Assembly (NCBI RefSeq): GCF_000430685.1
Contig: NZ_AUMM01000010.1
Coordinates: 1-64,000, forward strand
DNA length: 64,000 nucleotides
Reading direction: 5' to 3'
DNA from: Tuberibacillus calidus DSM 17572
Lineage (GTDB): Bacteria; Bacillota; Bacilli; Bacillales; Sporolactobacillaceae
This document shows positions 36,455-45,375 of the stretch, piece by piece. The position numbers were made by a program, and so were the translations under genes. The notes under the pieces were generated by a model that had not been told where the DNA came from, did not search any database, and saw only the letters and a list, made by a program, of their open reading frames with translations. Positions within the stretch are counted from its first letter, which is position 1. Every line of letters begins with the position of its first letter.

Positions 36455-38758
36455 TTAAGATTTTTTCGTGACCTTTCTTAAGTTACGGAACCCTAACCAT
36501 AACAGCCAAATCAATGGGAAGATCCCAAAAATGAAAATGGTATCCGGGATCATTCTGAGCCACAAGAGAAGGTGAACCAAGCTTTCGTGATAAAAACTCA
36601 TTTGTCTTGCCGCCCAGAAACCGTCCGTATAAGCTTTGGCAAGTTGGATGAAACCTACGGGCAATAATGTGATGATAATCATGCCGGCTAGACCGATATT
36701 CAGCAAAATGCACGAGATTTTCGCCAGTTTATCGAATTTCTTGGCCGTCCATATCTCCGGTTGAACGAGATTTCTCATCGCATAAAGAATGATCGCAATG
36801 CTGAACATGCCGTATACACCCATCATCGCTCCGTGACCGTGTGCGGCGGTAAGGTTAGAGCCGTGTTCGAAATACGAGATGAGCGGGGTGTTGATGAGAA
36901 ATCCTAACACGCCGGCACCTAACAAATTCCAAATAGCTGTGGAAATGAGGAACCAAAATGAACCGGTGTAAGGAAATTCACGGCCGCCGTCTTTCATCAT
37001 TTTCCGTTGACTGTACGCTTCGAGGATGAGGAGCGTCAGCGGAACGACTTCAATGGCCGAAAAGACAGCACCAAGTCCGATCCATGCTTCTGGTGTTCCT
37101 TGCCAATAATAATGGTGTCCGATCCCGATAACGCCACTGCCAAGTAAAATGATAATTTGGAACATCAAGGCGCGTTCCGTTGATTTCTTGGTCACAAGAC
37201 CCATGGTCACCATGAGGAAACCGATGATAATCACGGCAAAAACTTCAAAGATACCTTCTACCCAGAGGTGAACGATCCACCAACGCCAATAATCCGCGTA
37301 GGTGATGTGCGTATCCGGATTGATAAAGAAAGCGGCGAAATAGAAAGCAGGGATCGCGATGGAACTATAAAACAGCATATGGATGAGCCCGCCGGTTTCT
37401 TTTTCCTGTTTTTCTTTTTTTAATGCACCGACAATCCCCCGGGTGACAATGAGAAGCCAAACGATCATGCCGATCACTAGGATGATTTGCCAAACTTTTC
37501 CTAATTCGATGTATTCCCAGCCATAATGACCGATTAACCACCAGAAATTGCCAAGCAAATCTTTGGCACCGAACCACTCTCCGACGATGCTTCCGCCTAC
37601 CAAAACCACTAATGCCCAGAAGAGAATATCTACAAGAAGCCCTTGTTTTTTAGGCTCTTTTCCGCTGACTTGTGGGGCGACATAAATGCCCATGGCAAGC
37701 CATGCTGTCGCAATCCAAAAGATGGCCAGTTGCAAATGCCAGCCCTTCACGATGTTAAACGGGAAAATCGAGACAAGATTCAATCCGAAAAACGAGTTGC
37801 CGTCAGCATAATAATGGGCAAGAAGTCCACCGAGCCCCGATTGAACGAGGAATAGCAAGCTAACGACTAAGAAATATTTAGCTGTTTTTCTTTGGCTTGG
37901 TGTCACTTCAAAATTTTCCACTTTTAACGTTGGAAACTTGGTATAGGCTTCCTGCATTTCAAGTTCATAGCGTTTGTAATAGTAGAGAATAATCCCTACG
38001 GCTAAAACGAGCAAGGCAACGCTTATGCCACTCCATAAAGCCGAGGCGTAGGTCATTGTATTACCCGCTTCGGCATCATATGGCCAGTTGTTCGTGTAAG
38101 AATACGTTTCTCCCGGACGATTGGTGGATGATAGCCAAGCCGACCAGAAGAAGAAATCGGCCATTTGTTTCAGTTGAGGGCCGTTTCCGACATAAGCAAT
38201 GTCGCCGTCTTTCATCAACGTGTCTTTGATATAGTGATTGGGTAAGCCCGACATTTCTTTGTCACTAGTAAATTCTTCCACATAGTAGTCAACGACTTTC
38301 TTATATCCATAGGTTTGTGCATTCGTTAATGTTAAAGTTTTTGTTTGTTCATCATAACGGTTTTTGCGGATCTCGTGAATGACCGTGTCTTTAATGTCGG
38401 CTTGCTCGCCATTCGTGAGATCAGCAAAATCTTTATGAAATTTTTTCTTCGCGTAGTACTGATGCATGGCGTTGATATACACATGAAGCGATTCGGCGGT
38501 ATAATCCGGGCCCAAATAAGAGCCATGGCCGAGGACTGAACCGTAATCCATTAAACCATACTTCTCATAAATGGCTTGCCCACCGATGATTTGATCACGT
38601 GTAAATAATGTTTGACCGTCTTCGCTAACGACGCGATCTGGCCTCGGTGCCATGCTTTTAAAAATATAGAAGCCCCCCAAAAGTAAAACGCTAAAAGAAA
38701 AGATAATGGTTACGAGCAACACTTTTTTCAGGGTGCTTTTGCGTGGGATATCCGCCAT
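36455..38758 (-). CDS. norB: quinol-dependent nitric oxide reductase (qNorB)
   Basis: qNOR reduces two NO to N2O in the cell membrane, taking electrons from quinol. The 767-residue length fits the fused qNOR type. There is one N-terminal helix, a long extracytoplasmic domain (about residues 35-215), then the 12-helix haem-copper-oxidase core. Haem and non-haem iron ligands are in GWHLQLAIFW (near residue 340), the WIVHLWVEG segment, GHHYYWQG and the final AAHGHGAMMGVYG. No norC or NO-sensor gene is adjacent, which fits a stand-alone enzyme for NO detoxification or denitrification. Confidence 0.95.
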   Translation of the reverse strand: MADIPRKSTLKKVLLVTIIFSFSVLLLGGFYIFKSMAPRPDRVVSEDGQTLFTRDQIIGGQAIYEKYGLMDYGSVLGHGSYLGPDYTAESLHVYINAMHQYYAKKKFHKDFADLTNGEQADIKDTVIHEIRKNRYDEQTKTLTLTNAQTYGYKKVVDYYVEEFTSDKEMSGLPNHYIKDTLMKDGDIAYVGNGPQLKQMADFFFWSAWLSSTNRPGETYSYTNNWPYDAEAGNTMTYASALWSGISVALLVLAVGIILYYYKRYELEMQEAYTKFPTLKVENFEVTPSQRKTAKYFLVVSLLFLVQSGLGGLLAHYYADGNSFFGLNLVSIFPFNIVKGWHLQLAIFWIATAWLAMGIYVAPQVSGKEPKKQGLLVDILFWALVVLVGGSIVGEWFGAKDLLGNFWWLIGHYGWEYIELGKVWQIILVIGMIVWLLIVTRGIVGALKKEKQEKETGGLIHMLFYSSIAIPAFYFAAFFINPDTHITYADYWRWWIVHLWVEGIFEVFAVIIIGFLMVTMGLVTKKSTERALMFQIIILLGSGVIGIGHHYYWQGTPEAWIGLGAVFSAIEVVPLTLLILEAYSQRKMMKDGGREFPYTGSFWFLISTAIWNLLGAGVLGFLINTPLISYFEHGSNLTAAHGHGAMMGVYGMFSIAIILYAMRNLVQPEIWTAKKFDKLAKISCILLNIGLAGMIIITLLPVGFIQLAKAYTDGFWAARQMSFYHESLVHLLLWLRMIPDTIFIFGIFPLIWLLWLGFRNLRKVTKKS

Positions 38759-38791
38759 TTCTATGCATCTCCTTTCTCTCTTTTCGCCTTA

Positions 38792-38835
38792 ATCATAGAC
38801 GGGGGATGGGGGTGTAAAATGTGATACAGATGACA
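38792..38835 (-). promoter_or_regulatory. candidate norB promoter with an Fnr/CRP-family box
   Basis: On the minus strand a TATGAT -10 lies at 38797-38792. The interrupted palindrome TGTGA-N6-TGACA (plus strand 38820-38835; one mismatch from TGTGA-N6-TCACA) is centred about 42 bases upstream of the predicted start. That is the class II activator position. This fits control by Fnr or a related NO- or oxygen-sensing CRP-family protein. Confidence 0.4.
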
Positions 38836-38971
38836 AAAGTTGTGACAGCATTTTGGCGAAATGGTCGTGAGAAAAGATCAAATTTTCCGAGCGTATGGTA
38901 TTTTCAAGGTTTCTTAGAGGCAGGGCGATATTATAAAATAAGATTAAGTGCTCGTGTGAGGGGGGATCCAG

Positions 38972-40207
38972 GTGGCCGAATCAAAACCCGCGAGGATTAT
39001 CTTTCATATCGATATGAATAGTTTTTATGCTTCCGTGGAAATGCGCCACCACCCTGAATGGCGGGGTAAACCGTTAGCGATTGCCGGACGACCCGAAGAA
39101 CGGCGCGGTATTATTGTGACGGCCAGTTATGAAGCACGAAAAAAAGGGGTCAAAGCGACGATGCCCGTTTGGCAGGCAAAAAGGCTCTGTCCAGAACTTA
39201 TCGTTCAAACACCCAACTTTGATCTGTACAAAAAGGCCTCGCAGCAACTTTTTCAATTGCTCAGAACTTATACGCCATATGTGGAGAAAGTCTCGATTGA
39301 TGAAGGCTATATGGATGTGACAACCATCAAAGCGGGTATGCATCCAGTCCGATTGGCGCAAACCATCCAAACCCGGGTGAAAACAGAACTTGAATTGCCT
39401 TCAAGCATAGGCATCGCACCGAATAAATTTTTGGCGAAGATGGCCTCCGACATGAAAAAACCGATGGGGATCACCATTCTTAGGAAAAGGGACTTGGCGA
39501 CGAAGCTTTGGCCGCTTGCCATTCAGGAGATGCATGGCGTTGGGAAAAAGACGGCAGAAAAGCTGAAAGCCTTAAAGATTTATACGATCGGTGATTTGGC
39601 TCATTTTGATAAAAAGCGATTGGAGTCGATGCTCGGCGTGTATGGCGGAAAACTGCACGAGCGCGCCAATGGCATTGACGATCGTCCAGTCGACCCTGAA
39701 GCGGAAGCCGTGCATAAAAGCATCAGTCAATCTACTACATTACCGGAAGACATCGCATCGGTGAATGAGGCTAAAGATGTGTTTCTCACGCTTAGCCAGC
39801 GTTTAAGCAAAAAATTAAAGGATCATAATGTTTGCGCCTATCAGATTGCGATTACGATCCGTTATCACGATTGGCAAACGGTGAATCGCTCGAAGACAAT
39901 GAAATCGGCAGTTTATCTTTCGCAAGACATTTTTGAGATGGCGATGTTTTTATTTAATGAAAACTGGGATGGGCGACCCGTGCGTTTATTGGGTATTTCG
40001 GCTAATGCTTTGGAGGATGCGGCGTTTCGCACCAAACAATTGGATCTTTTTACATATGCGGAAGACGCAAAAGACGAGCCACTCCTTGAAACCATTCAGC
40101 AACTAGAAGAAAAGTTCGGGACATCGGTTGTCCAAAAAGGAATGCGAGGATTCGCATCACAGAAAGAACATAAAGGAAGATCTAGCAATGACAAAAGCAC
40201 ATTTTAA
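38972..40207 (+). CDS. dinB: Y-family DNA polymerase IV (PolY1/YqjH)
   Basis: The 411-residue translesion polymerase has the catalytic carboxylates in HIDMNSFYASVE (near residue 15) and SIDEGYMD (near residue 107), a helix-hairpin-helix thumb (MHGVGKKTAEKL) and a C-terminal beta-clamp-binding motif QLDLF near residue 364. The start is GTG at 38972 with GAGGGGGGA upstream. No LexA-like box was seen before it, unlike uvrX below. The 3' end overlaps the next gene by 20 bases. Confidence 0.94.
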   Translation: MAESKPARIIFHIDMNSFYASVEMRHHPEWRGKPLAIAGRPEERRGIIVTASYEARKKGVKATMPVWQAKRLCPELIVQTPNFDLYKKASQQLFQLLRTYTPYVEKVSIDEGYMDVTTIKAGMHPVRLAQTIQTRVKTELELPSSIGIAPNKFLAKMASDMKKPMGITILRKRDLATKLWPLAIQEMHGVGKKTAEKLKALKIYTIGDLAHFDKKRLESMLGVYGGKLHERANGIDDRPVDPEAEAVHKSISQSTTLPEDIASVNEAKDVFLTLSQRLSKKLKDHNVCAYQIAITIRYHDWQTVNRSKTMKSAVYLSQDIFEMAMFLFNENWDGRPVRLLGISANALEDAAFRTKQLDLFTYAEDAKDEPLLETIQQLEEKFGTSVVQKGMRGFASQKEHKGRSSNDKSTF

Positions 40208-41135
40208 AGGTATCATCATGGTTATAATTGGGGCAGCACTGTGGGGGATTTCTGGCACGGTCTCACAAATTCTTTTTCAAGACTATCACATGCCGGTGGG
40301 CTGGCTCGTCGATGTCCGTTTGCTCGGCTCCGGCTTCGTCCTGATTATCGCTGGATTAATAGGAAAAGAGCGGCAAAAGATTTGGCAAGTATGGCGAAGC
40401 CCAAGGATGATGATGTCGCTTTTTCTCTTTGCCATTTTCGGCATGGTTGGTGTGCAGTACACCTATTTAGCGTCGATTGCTCTCGGCAATGCTGCCGTTG
40501 CTACGCTTTTACAGTATTTGGCGCCAGTTCTCATTGCTTTTTACTTTATTATAAAAAAACGCGCTTTTCCCGGATGGGTAGAATGGATAGGGATCATTCT
40601 CGCATTTTTAGGCACTTTTTTACTCTTGACGAATGGCTCCTTTCAATACCTTCATATCCCGACAATGGCCGTACTTTGGGGATTGTTGTCCGCTCTTGCG
40701 CTCAGCTTTTATACGATTTATCCCGGTTCCATGCTTAAAAAATGGGGAACTTCGGTCGTTGTTGGCTGGGGAATGTTACTTGGCGGTCTTTTTCTCGCTG
40801 TCACTAACCATCCGTGGGAATTTGGGGCGACACACTGGAATGCGACAGCTTTCGCTTTTACTAGCTTTGTTATTCTTTTTGGAACTCTTTTAGCCTTTTA
40901 TCTCTATTTGGCAAGCCAAAGATATATTACCGCAAAAGAATCAAGCATATTAGCCTGTACAGAACCGTTAACGGCCGTTTTAACGGCTGTCCTTTGGCTT
41001 GGGGTACCGATGCGGATTTTCCAATGGATCGGTGCCGTTTGTGTCTTAGCGATGATCCTTCTACTGGCTATAAAACCTGAAAAGAAAATGACCGATGGCT
41101 ATGAGTCGTTGGAACGGCTCGATTCGATTTCATGA
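40188..41135 (+). CDS. EamA/DMT family transporter
   Basis: The 315-residue membrane protein has ten predicted helices in two EamA repeats (about residues 5-140 and 150-290), as in drug/metabolite transporters. The N-terminal hallmark GAALWGISGTVSQIL and the late TEPLTAVLTAVLWLG are typical. Substrate is unknown. The ATG at 40188 has AAAGGAAG 8 bases upstream and overlaps the end of dinB, so it probably depends on dinB transcription; the in-frame extension to 40128 is not supported. A terminator follows. Confidence 0.85.
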   Translation: MTKAHFKGIIMVIIGAALWGISGTVSQILFQDYHMPVGWLVDVRLLGSGFVLIIAGLIGKERQKIWQVWRSPRMMMSLFLFAIFGMVGVQYTYLASIALGNAAVATLLQYLAPVLIAFYFIIKKRAFPGWVEWIGIILAFLGTFLLLTNGSFQYLHIPTMAVLWGLLSALALSFYTIYPGSMLKKWGTSVVVGWGMLLGGLFLAVTNHPWEFGATHWNATAFAFTSFVILFGTLLAFYLYLASQRYITAKESSILACTEPLTAVLTAVLWLGVPMRIFQWIGAVCVLAMILLLAIKPEKKMTDGYESLERLDSIS

Positions 41136-41136
41136 A

Positions 41137-41171
41137 GCCCGCTCCTCACTTTGGGTGAGAGCGGGTTTTTT
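41137..41171 (+). terminator. terminator after the EamA gene
   Basis: GCCCGCTC-c-TCAC pairs with GTGA-g-AGCGGGT, then TTTTTT. Confidence 0.88.
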
Positions 41172-41247
41172 CGTAAAAAATAGGGAATTTGCAGAAAAAT
41201 TATGTTATTATGGACAAAAGATAAAATACTGAACAGGGGGTACGGCT

Positions 41248-42189
41248 TTGAAAGAGGCATTGACGCGCATCCAGCGAAATATTGGTAAAGTATTGGTTGG
41301 AAAAGAGCAAGTCGCGGAACTGTTGATGATTGCGCTAGTTGGCGGTGGCCATGTACTTCTTGAGGATGTACCGGGCACCGGTAAAACCATGCTCGCGAAA
41401 GCCTTGGCGAAATCGATCGACGGGACATTTAAACGCATTCAATTAACGCCAGATGTTTTACCGAGCGATATTACGGGCATCCAGTTTTATAACCCTAAAA
41501 CGCAAAATTTTGAAACCAAACTCGGTCCAGTAATGACCAATATTTTACTGACTGATGAAATCAACCGGGCGACACCGCGAACGCAAGCAGCCCTTCTTGA
41601 AGTGATGGAAGAGCGACAAGTGACCATCGAAGGTAAGACGCAGGTTATCCAACCACCATTTATGGTTGTGGCGACACAGAACCCCATTGAGCAGCAGGGG
41701 ACGTTTCCGCTTCCTGAAGCGCAAATGGACCGCTTTTTTATGCAAATACCCGTCGGCTATCCGTCGTTTGAGCAGGAAAAACAAATGATGCACTTGCATC
41801 GGGGGAATGACCCCCTTCGCGAACTAAAACCAGTGCTTGAACCCGAGGATATCCTTCAGATGCAGGAGGAAGCCTCTCACATCGCCATGTCAGAAGACGT
41901 TGAAAACTATCTGCTCCATATCGTCCATGCGAGTCGCCAACATGAATATGTGGAAAACGGGGTCAGCCCACGCGGTACGCTCGCTTTGATGCGGGCGGCA
42001 CAAGCCCGGGCGTATCTTCACGATCGGGATTACGTGACGCCGGATGATGTGAAGGTGCTTGTGCCTTACCTTCTTGCCCATCGCTTAGTCTTGACTATGG
42101 AAGGGGAAATGCGCACGACGAAACGGCAATGTGTGCTAAATATATTGGAAACTGTTGAAGTGCCTGTGGAAGCGGGAGCGAATGAATGA
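41248..42189 (+). CDS. MoxR family AAA+ ATPase
   Basis: The 313-residue AAA+ protein has Walker A EDVPGTGKTMLAKAL near residue 36, Walker B ILLTDEINRATP near residue 100, and sensor 1 VVATQNPIEQQGTFPLPEAQMDRF (a MoxR hallmark; quoted in part, near residue 130). MoxR ATPases act as chaperones for neighbouring von Willebrand or DUF58 proteins. The start is TTG at 41248 behind AGGGGG at 7 bases. The next gene overlaps by 4 bases. Together with the DUF4129 gene this forms the common MoxR-DUF58-transglutaminase-like operon, here without the transglutaminase domain. Confidence 0.92.
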   Translation: MKEALTRIQRNIGKVLVGKEQVAELLMIALVGGGHVLLEDVPGTGKTMLAKALAKSIDGTFKRIQLTPDVLPSDITGIQFYNPKTQNFETKLGPVMTNILLTDEINRATPRTQAALLEVMEERQVTIEGKTQVIQPPFMVVATQNPIEQQGTFPLPEAQMDRFFMQIPVGYPSFEQEKQMMHLHRGNDPLRELKPVLEPEDILQMQEEASHIAMSEDVENYLLHIVHASRQHEYVENGVSPRGTLALMRAAQARAYLHDRDYVTPDDVKVLVPYLLAHRLVLTMEGEMRTTKRQCVLNILETVEVPVEAGANE

Positions 42190-43373
42190 TGCCATGGTCC
42201 ATCCGTCGTGGTTCTACAACCATTGTCGAGCTGTTTACGATCTTTGGGGCTGTCACGGGTGTCATCAGTCTCCTTTTTACTAATGGCATGTTGTTTTTTG
42301 CCTCATGCCTTCTGCTCGTCTTCGGTTTGTATCCCCGCTGGTATTTAAACTATATCTCGAAACATTTTTCTTTTGAAAATGAGAAAGAGAAAGTGTATTT
42401 AGCGCGAGGGTCAAGCGGAGAATTACGGCTCAGTTTTGCTAATCATGCGAAACTCCCCGTAGTCTTTGCCACGGTCGAATTGGCGGTCGATGACCATGTT
42501 CATATCGGTGGAGTAAAAAAATGGATTGGAAAACAATATCAATTTGAAATTTCTTTAAAAGCAAGTAATAATCAAAGCTTTTCCTTACCCATTGAAGCGC
42601 TGACACGTGGGGTTGCCAAAGTGAAAAATTTAAAGGTGAAATTATATGATCCGATGCATCTTTTATCACTGACATTAAGCCAAGATTTTATTCGAAAAGA
42701 GGTCGTTATCTACCCAGAGCAAAAGCCGGTAAGAGGTAGTGAGACGCTCAAGCTTCCGATTGAAGGTGATCATCCGCATCCCACATCCCTTTTTCAAGAT
42801 GTCACAAGCCCCATCGGTACGCGCGAATATTTACCGAGTGATCCGTTAAAACATGTTCACTGGAAGGCGAGTGCCAGGACAGGGCAATTGCAAACCAAGA
42901 TTTTTGAAAAAACGGTGGGCATGACTTGGACATTCGTGATTTTGCTCAGTAAAGAGTTAACAAAAGCCGCCCGTCTTGAATTGGAAAATCAGTTGTCCTA
43001 TGTCGCAACGCTTTGTCATGAGGCCTCTCAACGCGGTATTGACACGGAAATCTTTATTAATACGAAGCCGATGGGCCGCTCACTCTTTCATCACTTGGAG
43101 GCCGGATGTGACCGTCATCATGTCATCAAAGCGATGGAGTTTCTTGCGCTTATCCAACCTGTTCAGATTAAAACGTTGCCGCTTGAAGCGTTGAGAGAAA
43201 TGGACCGGACTTTTCGGGAACGCCGCGTCATCCTCATTATTGATCAAGTTAGACAAACCGCCCCCTCCCGTTTTTATCAAAAATGGTTGAGGAATGGACA
43301 TGCGCTTTATTTTATCGACCCCGAAGGCATGATCATACCGATTTCAGCAGGTGGTGAACGCCTTGCTACGTAA
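42186..43373 (+). CDS. DUF58 domain protein
   Basis: The 395-residue protein has two N-terminal transmembrane helices (about residues 12-55), a beta-rich middle domain, and a C-terminal DUF58/vWA-like domain with the signature REYLPSDPLKHVHWKASARTG near residue 220. DUF58 proteins are thought to be clients of the adjacent MoxR ATPase; the process in Bacillales is not settled. The start overlaps the moxR stop (ATGA), and the 3' end overlaps the next gene by 23 bases, so all three are tightly coupled. Confidence 0.85.
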   Translation: MMPWSIRRGSTTIVELFTIFGAVTGVISLLFTNGMLFFASCLLLVFGLYPRWYLNYISKHFSFENEKEKVYLARGSSGELRLSFANHAKLPVVFATVELAVDDHVHIGGVKKWIGKQYQFEISLKASNNQSFSLPIEALTRGVAKVKNLKVKLYDPMHLLSLTLSQDFIRKEVVIYPEQKPVRGSETLKLPIEGDHPHPTSLFQDVTSPIGTREYLPSDPLKHVHWKASARTGQLQTKIFEKTVGMTWTFVILLSKELTKAARLELENQLSYVATLCHEASQRGIDTEIFINTKPMGRSLFHHLEAGCDRHHVIKAMEFLALIQPVQIKTLPLEALREMDRTFRERRVILIIDQVRQTAPSRFYQKWLRNGHALYFIDPEGMIIPISAGGERLAT

Positions 43374-44577
43374 AACGAAAACAATAGAGGTAGCGCTCTC
43401 TGCTTTGATGGAAGGTTTAGTAATCTACGCGGCCTGCGTACCGTTTGGCGGAAGCCACCCATGGTTGTTTATAAAGTCGTTCGGATGTCAATTTGTCATG
43501 ACATGCATCGCGTTTTCTATATTCTTCTTTCGTTTAAAGTGGCGGTATTATTGGCCGTATTTTATCGTGGCACTTGCCGTGGCCGGGTTAGGGATAATGC
43601 TTCATCTTCCAATGATTCTATCGTTTTGTTGTGCGATGCTTTTATTTTGGAGGCTCTATTGTGCTCTAACGGGCGAGACAGCGGAAAATCTTTGGATGGT
43701 TTATTTAGCCACTTGCGCGGTTATTTTCTTTTATCTTATCCTATTCGGCCTTTTTAACCGGCACTTTCTATATGAATCGGGGTTTTTTCTCGTCTTTTTA
43801 TGCCAAACAGCGCTTGCGGTTAGCCTTCACTTTATCCGGACCATCAAGGACGGCCATGTTATTAAAAAATTGGCGGGATCTTACGGTTTAACGCTAACAG
43901 GTCTTATCGCGGCGGCGGGTTTACTTGCGCTCATTGTTCCAACCCTGTTTAAAGCTTTCACTTACTTAGTCGGCGTGGCAGCTTATGGCCTTTTTAATGC
44001 TGTGCAAGCCATCGGACGTTTGATTTTAAGCAAAAGGGGAGATCGTATTAATAAAGCATGGGAGAAGGTACAGCAAGCGAGGAAGGACAATTATGAGGCG
44101 CGGCATCAATGGCAGGATACCATCCATCACTGGTCTTTCCCCACTTTTTGGATCGCCTTCTTTCTCGTTGTCATTGTTAGTGCTGTGATTTTCATCTCTT
44201 TAAGAAAATATTGGAGCATCGATCAGCGGAAGATCAACGAAGGCACCGTCACACAAGCGCCTCACACAAGTCAATGGCAGCCCCCCGTTGGTGCAGAAAG
44301 CCGCAAACGAAGGCGCAAACCTCCGAAAGACCGCGTTCGCTTGGAAATGTATCGGCTCGAGAGAAAGTTAGGTCAAACTGATGAGGGCAGAAACGCCCAT
44401 GAAACCGTCAGCGAATGGTTAAGTCGACTCCCGTTGGAACAAACGGAAAAAACGTTGATTCGCACCATCTATGAACGCGTCCGCTACGGTAAGAAGGTGG
44501 TAAAAGAAGAAGACTTTGCATCTTATAAAAGAGCGGTGCTGTCGCTTGCGGATAGAATCCGAAAAAGTAAAAAATAA
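43351..44577 (+). CDS. polytopic membrane protein with C-terminal DUF4129-like region
   Basis: The 408-residue protein has about seven N-terminal helices up to residue 240, one further helix near 265-290, and a basic cytosolic tail ending in a DUF4129-like segment (EMYRLERKLGQTDEGRNAHETVSEWLSRLP ... YERVRYGKK; quoted in part). Homologous operons usually have a transglutaminase-like domain in the third gene. I see no Cys-His-Asp core here, so this is a shortened version that keeps only the membrane part and the tail. Start is GTG at 43351, inside the DUF58 gene. A bidirectional terminator lies 120 bases downstream. Confidence 0.65.
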   Translation: MVNALLRKTKTIEVALSALMEGLVIYAACVPFGGSHPWLFIKSFGCQFVMTCIAFSIFFFRLKWRYYWPYFIVALAVAGLGIMLHLPMILSFCCAMLLFWRLYCALTGETAENLWMVYLATCAVIFFYLILFGLFNRHFLYESGFFLVFLCQTALAVSLHFIRTIKDGHVIKKLAGSYGLTLTGLIAAAGLLALIVPTLFKAFTYLVGVAAYGLFNAVQAIGRLILSKRGDRINKAWEKVQQARKDNYEARHQWQDTIHHWSFPTFWIAFFLVVIVSAVIFISLRKYWSIDQRKINEGTVTQAPHTSQWQPPVGAESRKRRRKPPKDRVRLEMYRLERKLGQTDEGRNAHETVSEWLSRLPLEQTEKTLIRTIYERVRYGKKVVKEEDFASYKRAVLSLADRIRKSKK

Positions 44578-44604
44578 GCAAGCCGTAGCTCTGCTAAAGA
44601 AACT

Positions 44605-44690
44605 CAGCTCTACGAAGCCTTTTGGGAGAAGGCAGATTTTAGTTGCCCATATGCTCGCTTGAAAAATCATCGATTTTCTTACTAGAATAA
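44605..44690 (-). repeat. dispersed stem-loop repeat, copy A
   Basis: Read on the minus strand, this matches the copy at 57981-58069: TATTCTAGTAAGAAAATC, then CAAGCGAGCATATGGGCAA, then CTAAAATCTGCC. It fills most of the gap after the DUF4129 gene. Confidence 0.65.
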
Positions 44691-44696
44691 ACAAAG

Positions 44697-44746
44697 GGGT
44701 CAAGCGAAGGTACAGCCTATGATGGCTCTTCGCTTAACCCTCTTTC
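44697..44746. terminator. bidirectional terminator between the DUF4129 gene and pssA
   Basis: GGGTcAAGCGAAG (44697-44709 region) pairs with CTTCGCTTaACCC (ending 44740), with an inner GCC/GGC step, followed by TCTTTCTTTTATTTTTTT. Confidence 0.88.
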
Positions 44747-44779
44747 TTTTATTTTTTTCTCTTATTAGGAATGTGAATC

Positions 44780-45319
44780 CTACATTTTTTTGATGCGGAA
44801 GTTGCTGACCATCATGGATGATAGAAGAATAGAAAAGCTGCAGATAGCCAGGCCAGGAATATGGGAAATGGCGAGATAGCTTAAAGTAAGCAAACAACCG
44901 GCGACAGTGATGGGTAATCCGTGAAAACTACCGTCAAATTCCGTGATGTTATAGCGGGCGAGTCGGATAGCGCCACACAAAATATAGATTATGGTGACAA
45001 AAATGCCAAAAACATTATAGTGGATGAAAAGACTTTGATACAATAATAGGGCAGGAGCGACGCCAAACGAGATCAAGTCGCAAAGTGAATCCAATTCCTT
45101 GCCGAAGTCCGAAGTAACATTGAGTTTCCGAGCGATGCCGCCATCAAAGCGGTCTACTAAACAGGCAAGGAAAATCATAAGCAAGCTCATATGGGCATGA
45201 TGGTTTAGAATAAGAAGAATCGCTAAAATTCCGAGTGTAAGATTGAATAACGTCATCATGTTTGCGCTTTGTGCTCTAACTTGTTTTTTGGTTTGATCCA
45301 TGCGGTCAGAAAGCAACAT
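44780..45319 (-). CDS. pssA: phosphatidylserine synthase (CDP-alcohol phosphatidyltransferase)
   Basis: PssA makes phosphatidylserine from CDP-diacylglycerol and serine in the cell membrane. The 179-residue protein has the CDP-OH-P signature DRFDGGIARKL followed by GKELDSLCD (near residues 58-80) and about five to six helices. It is divergent from psd, which decarboxylates its product; in B. subtilis pssA and psd lie in one operon. AGGAGT lies about 10 bases before the ATG. Confidence 0.93.
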   Translation of the reverse strand: MLLSDRMDQTKKQVRAQSANMMTLFNLTLGILAILLILNHHAHMSLLMIFLACLVDRFDGGIARKLNVTSDFGKELDSLCDLISFGVAPALLLYQSLFIHYNVFGIFVTIIYILCGAIRLARYNITEFDGSFHGLPITVAGCLLTLSYLAISHIPGLAICSFSILLSSMMVSNFRIKKM

Positions 45320-45375
45320 AAATCAATCACTCCTAAGCGGACCACTATATATCTATCATACGGGAGGAATATGGG

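Noticed and set aside
38821-39021. 66-codon frame upstream of dinB
   Set aside because: It overlaps the dinB start in another frame, resembles no protein and covers the norB control region.
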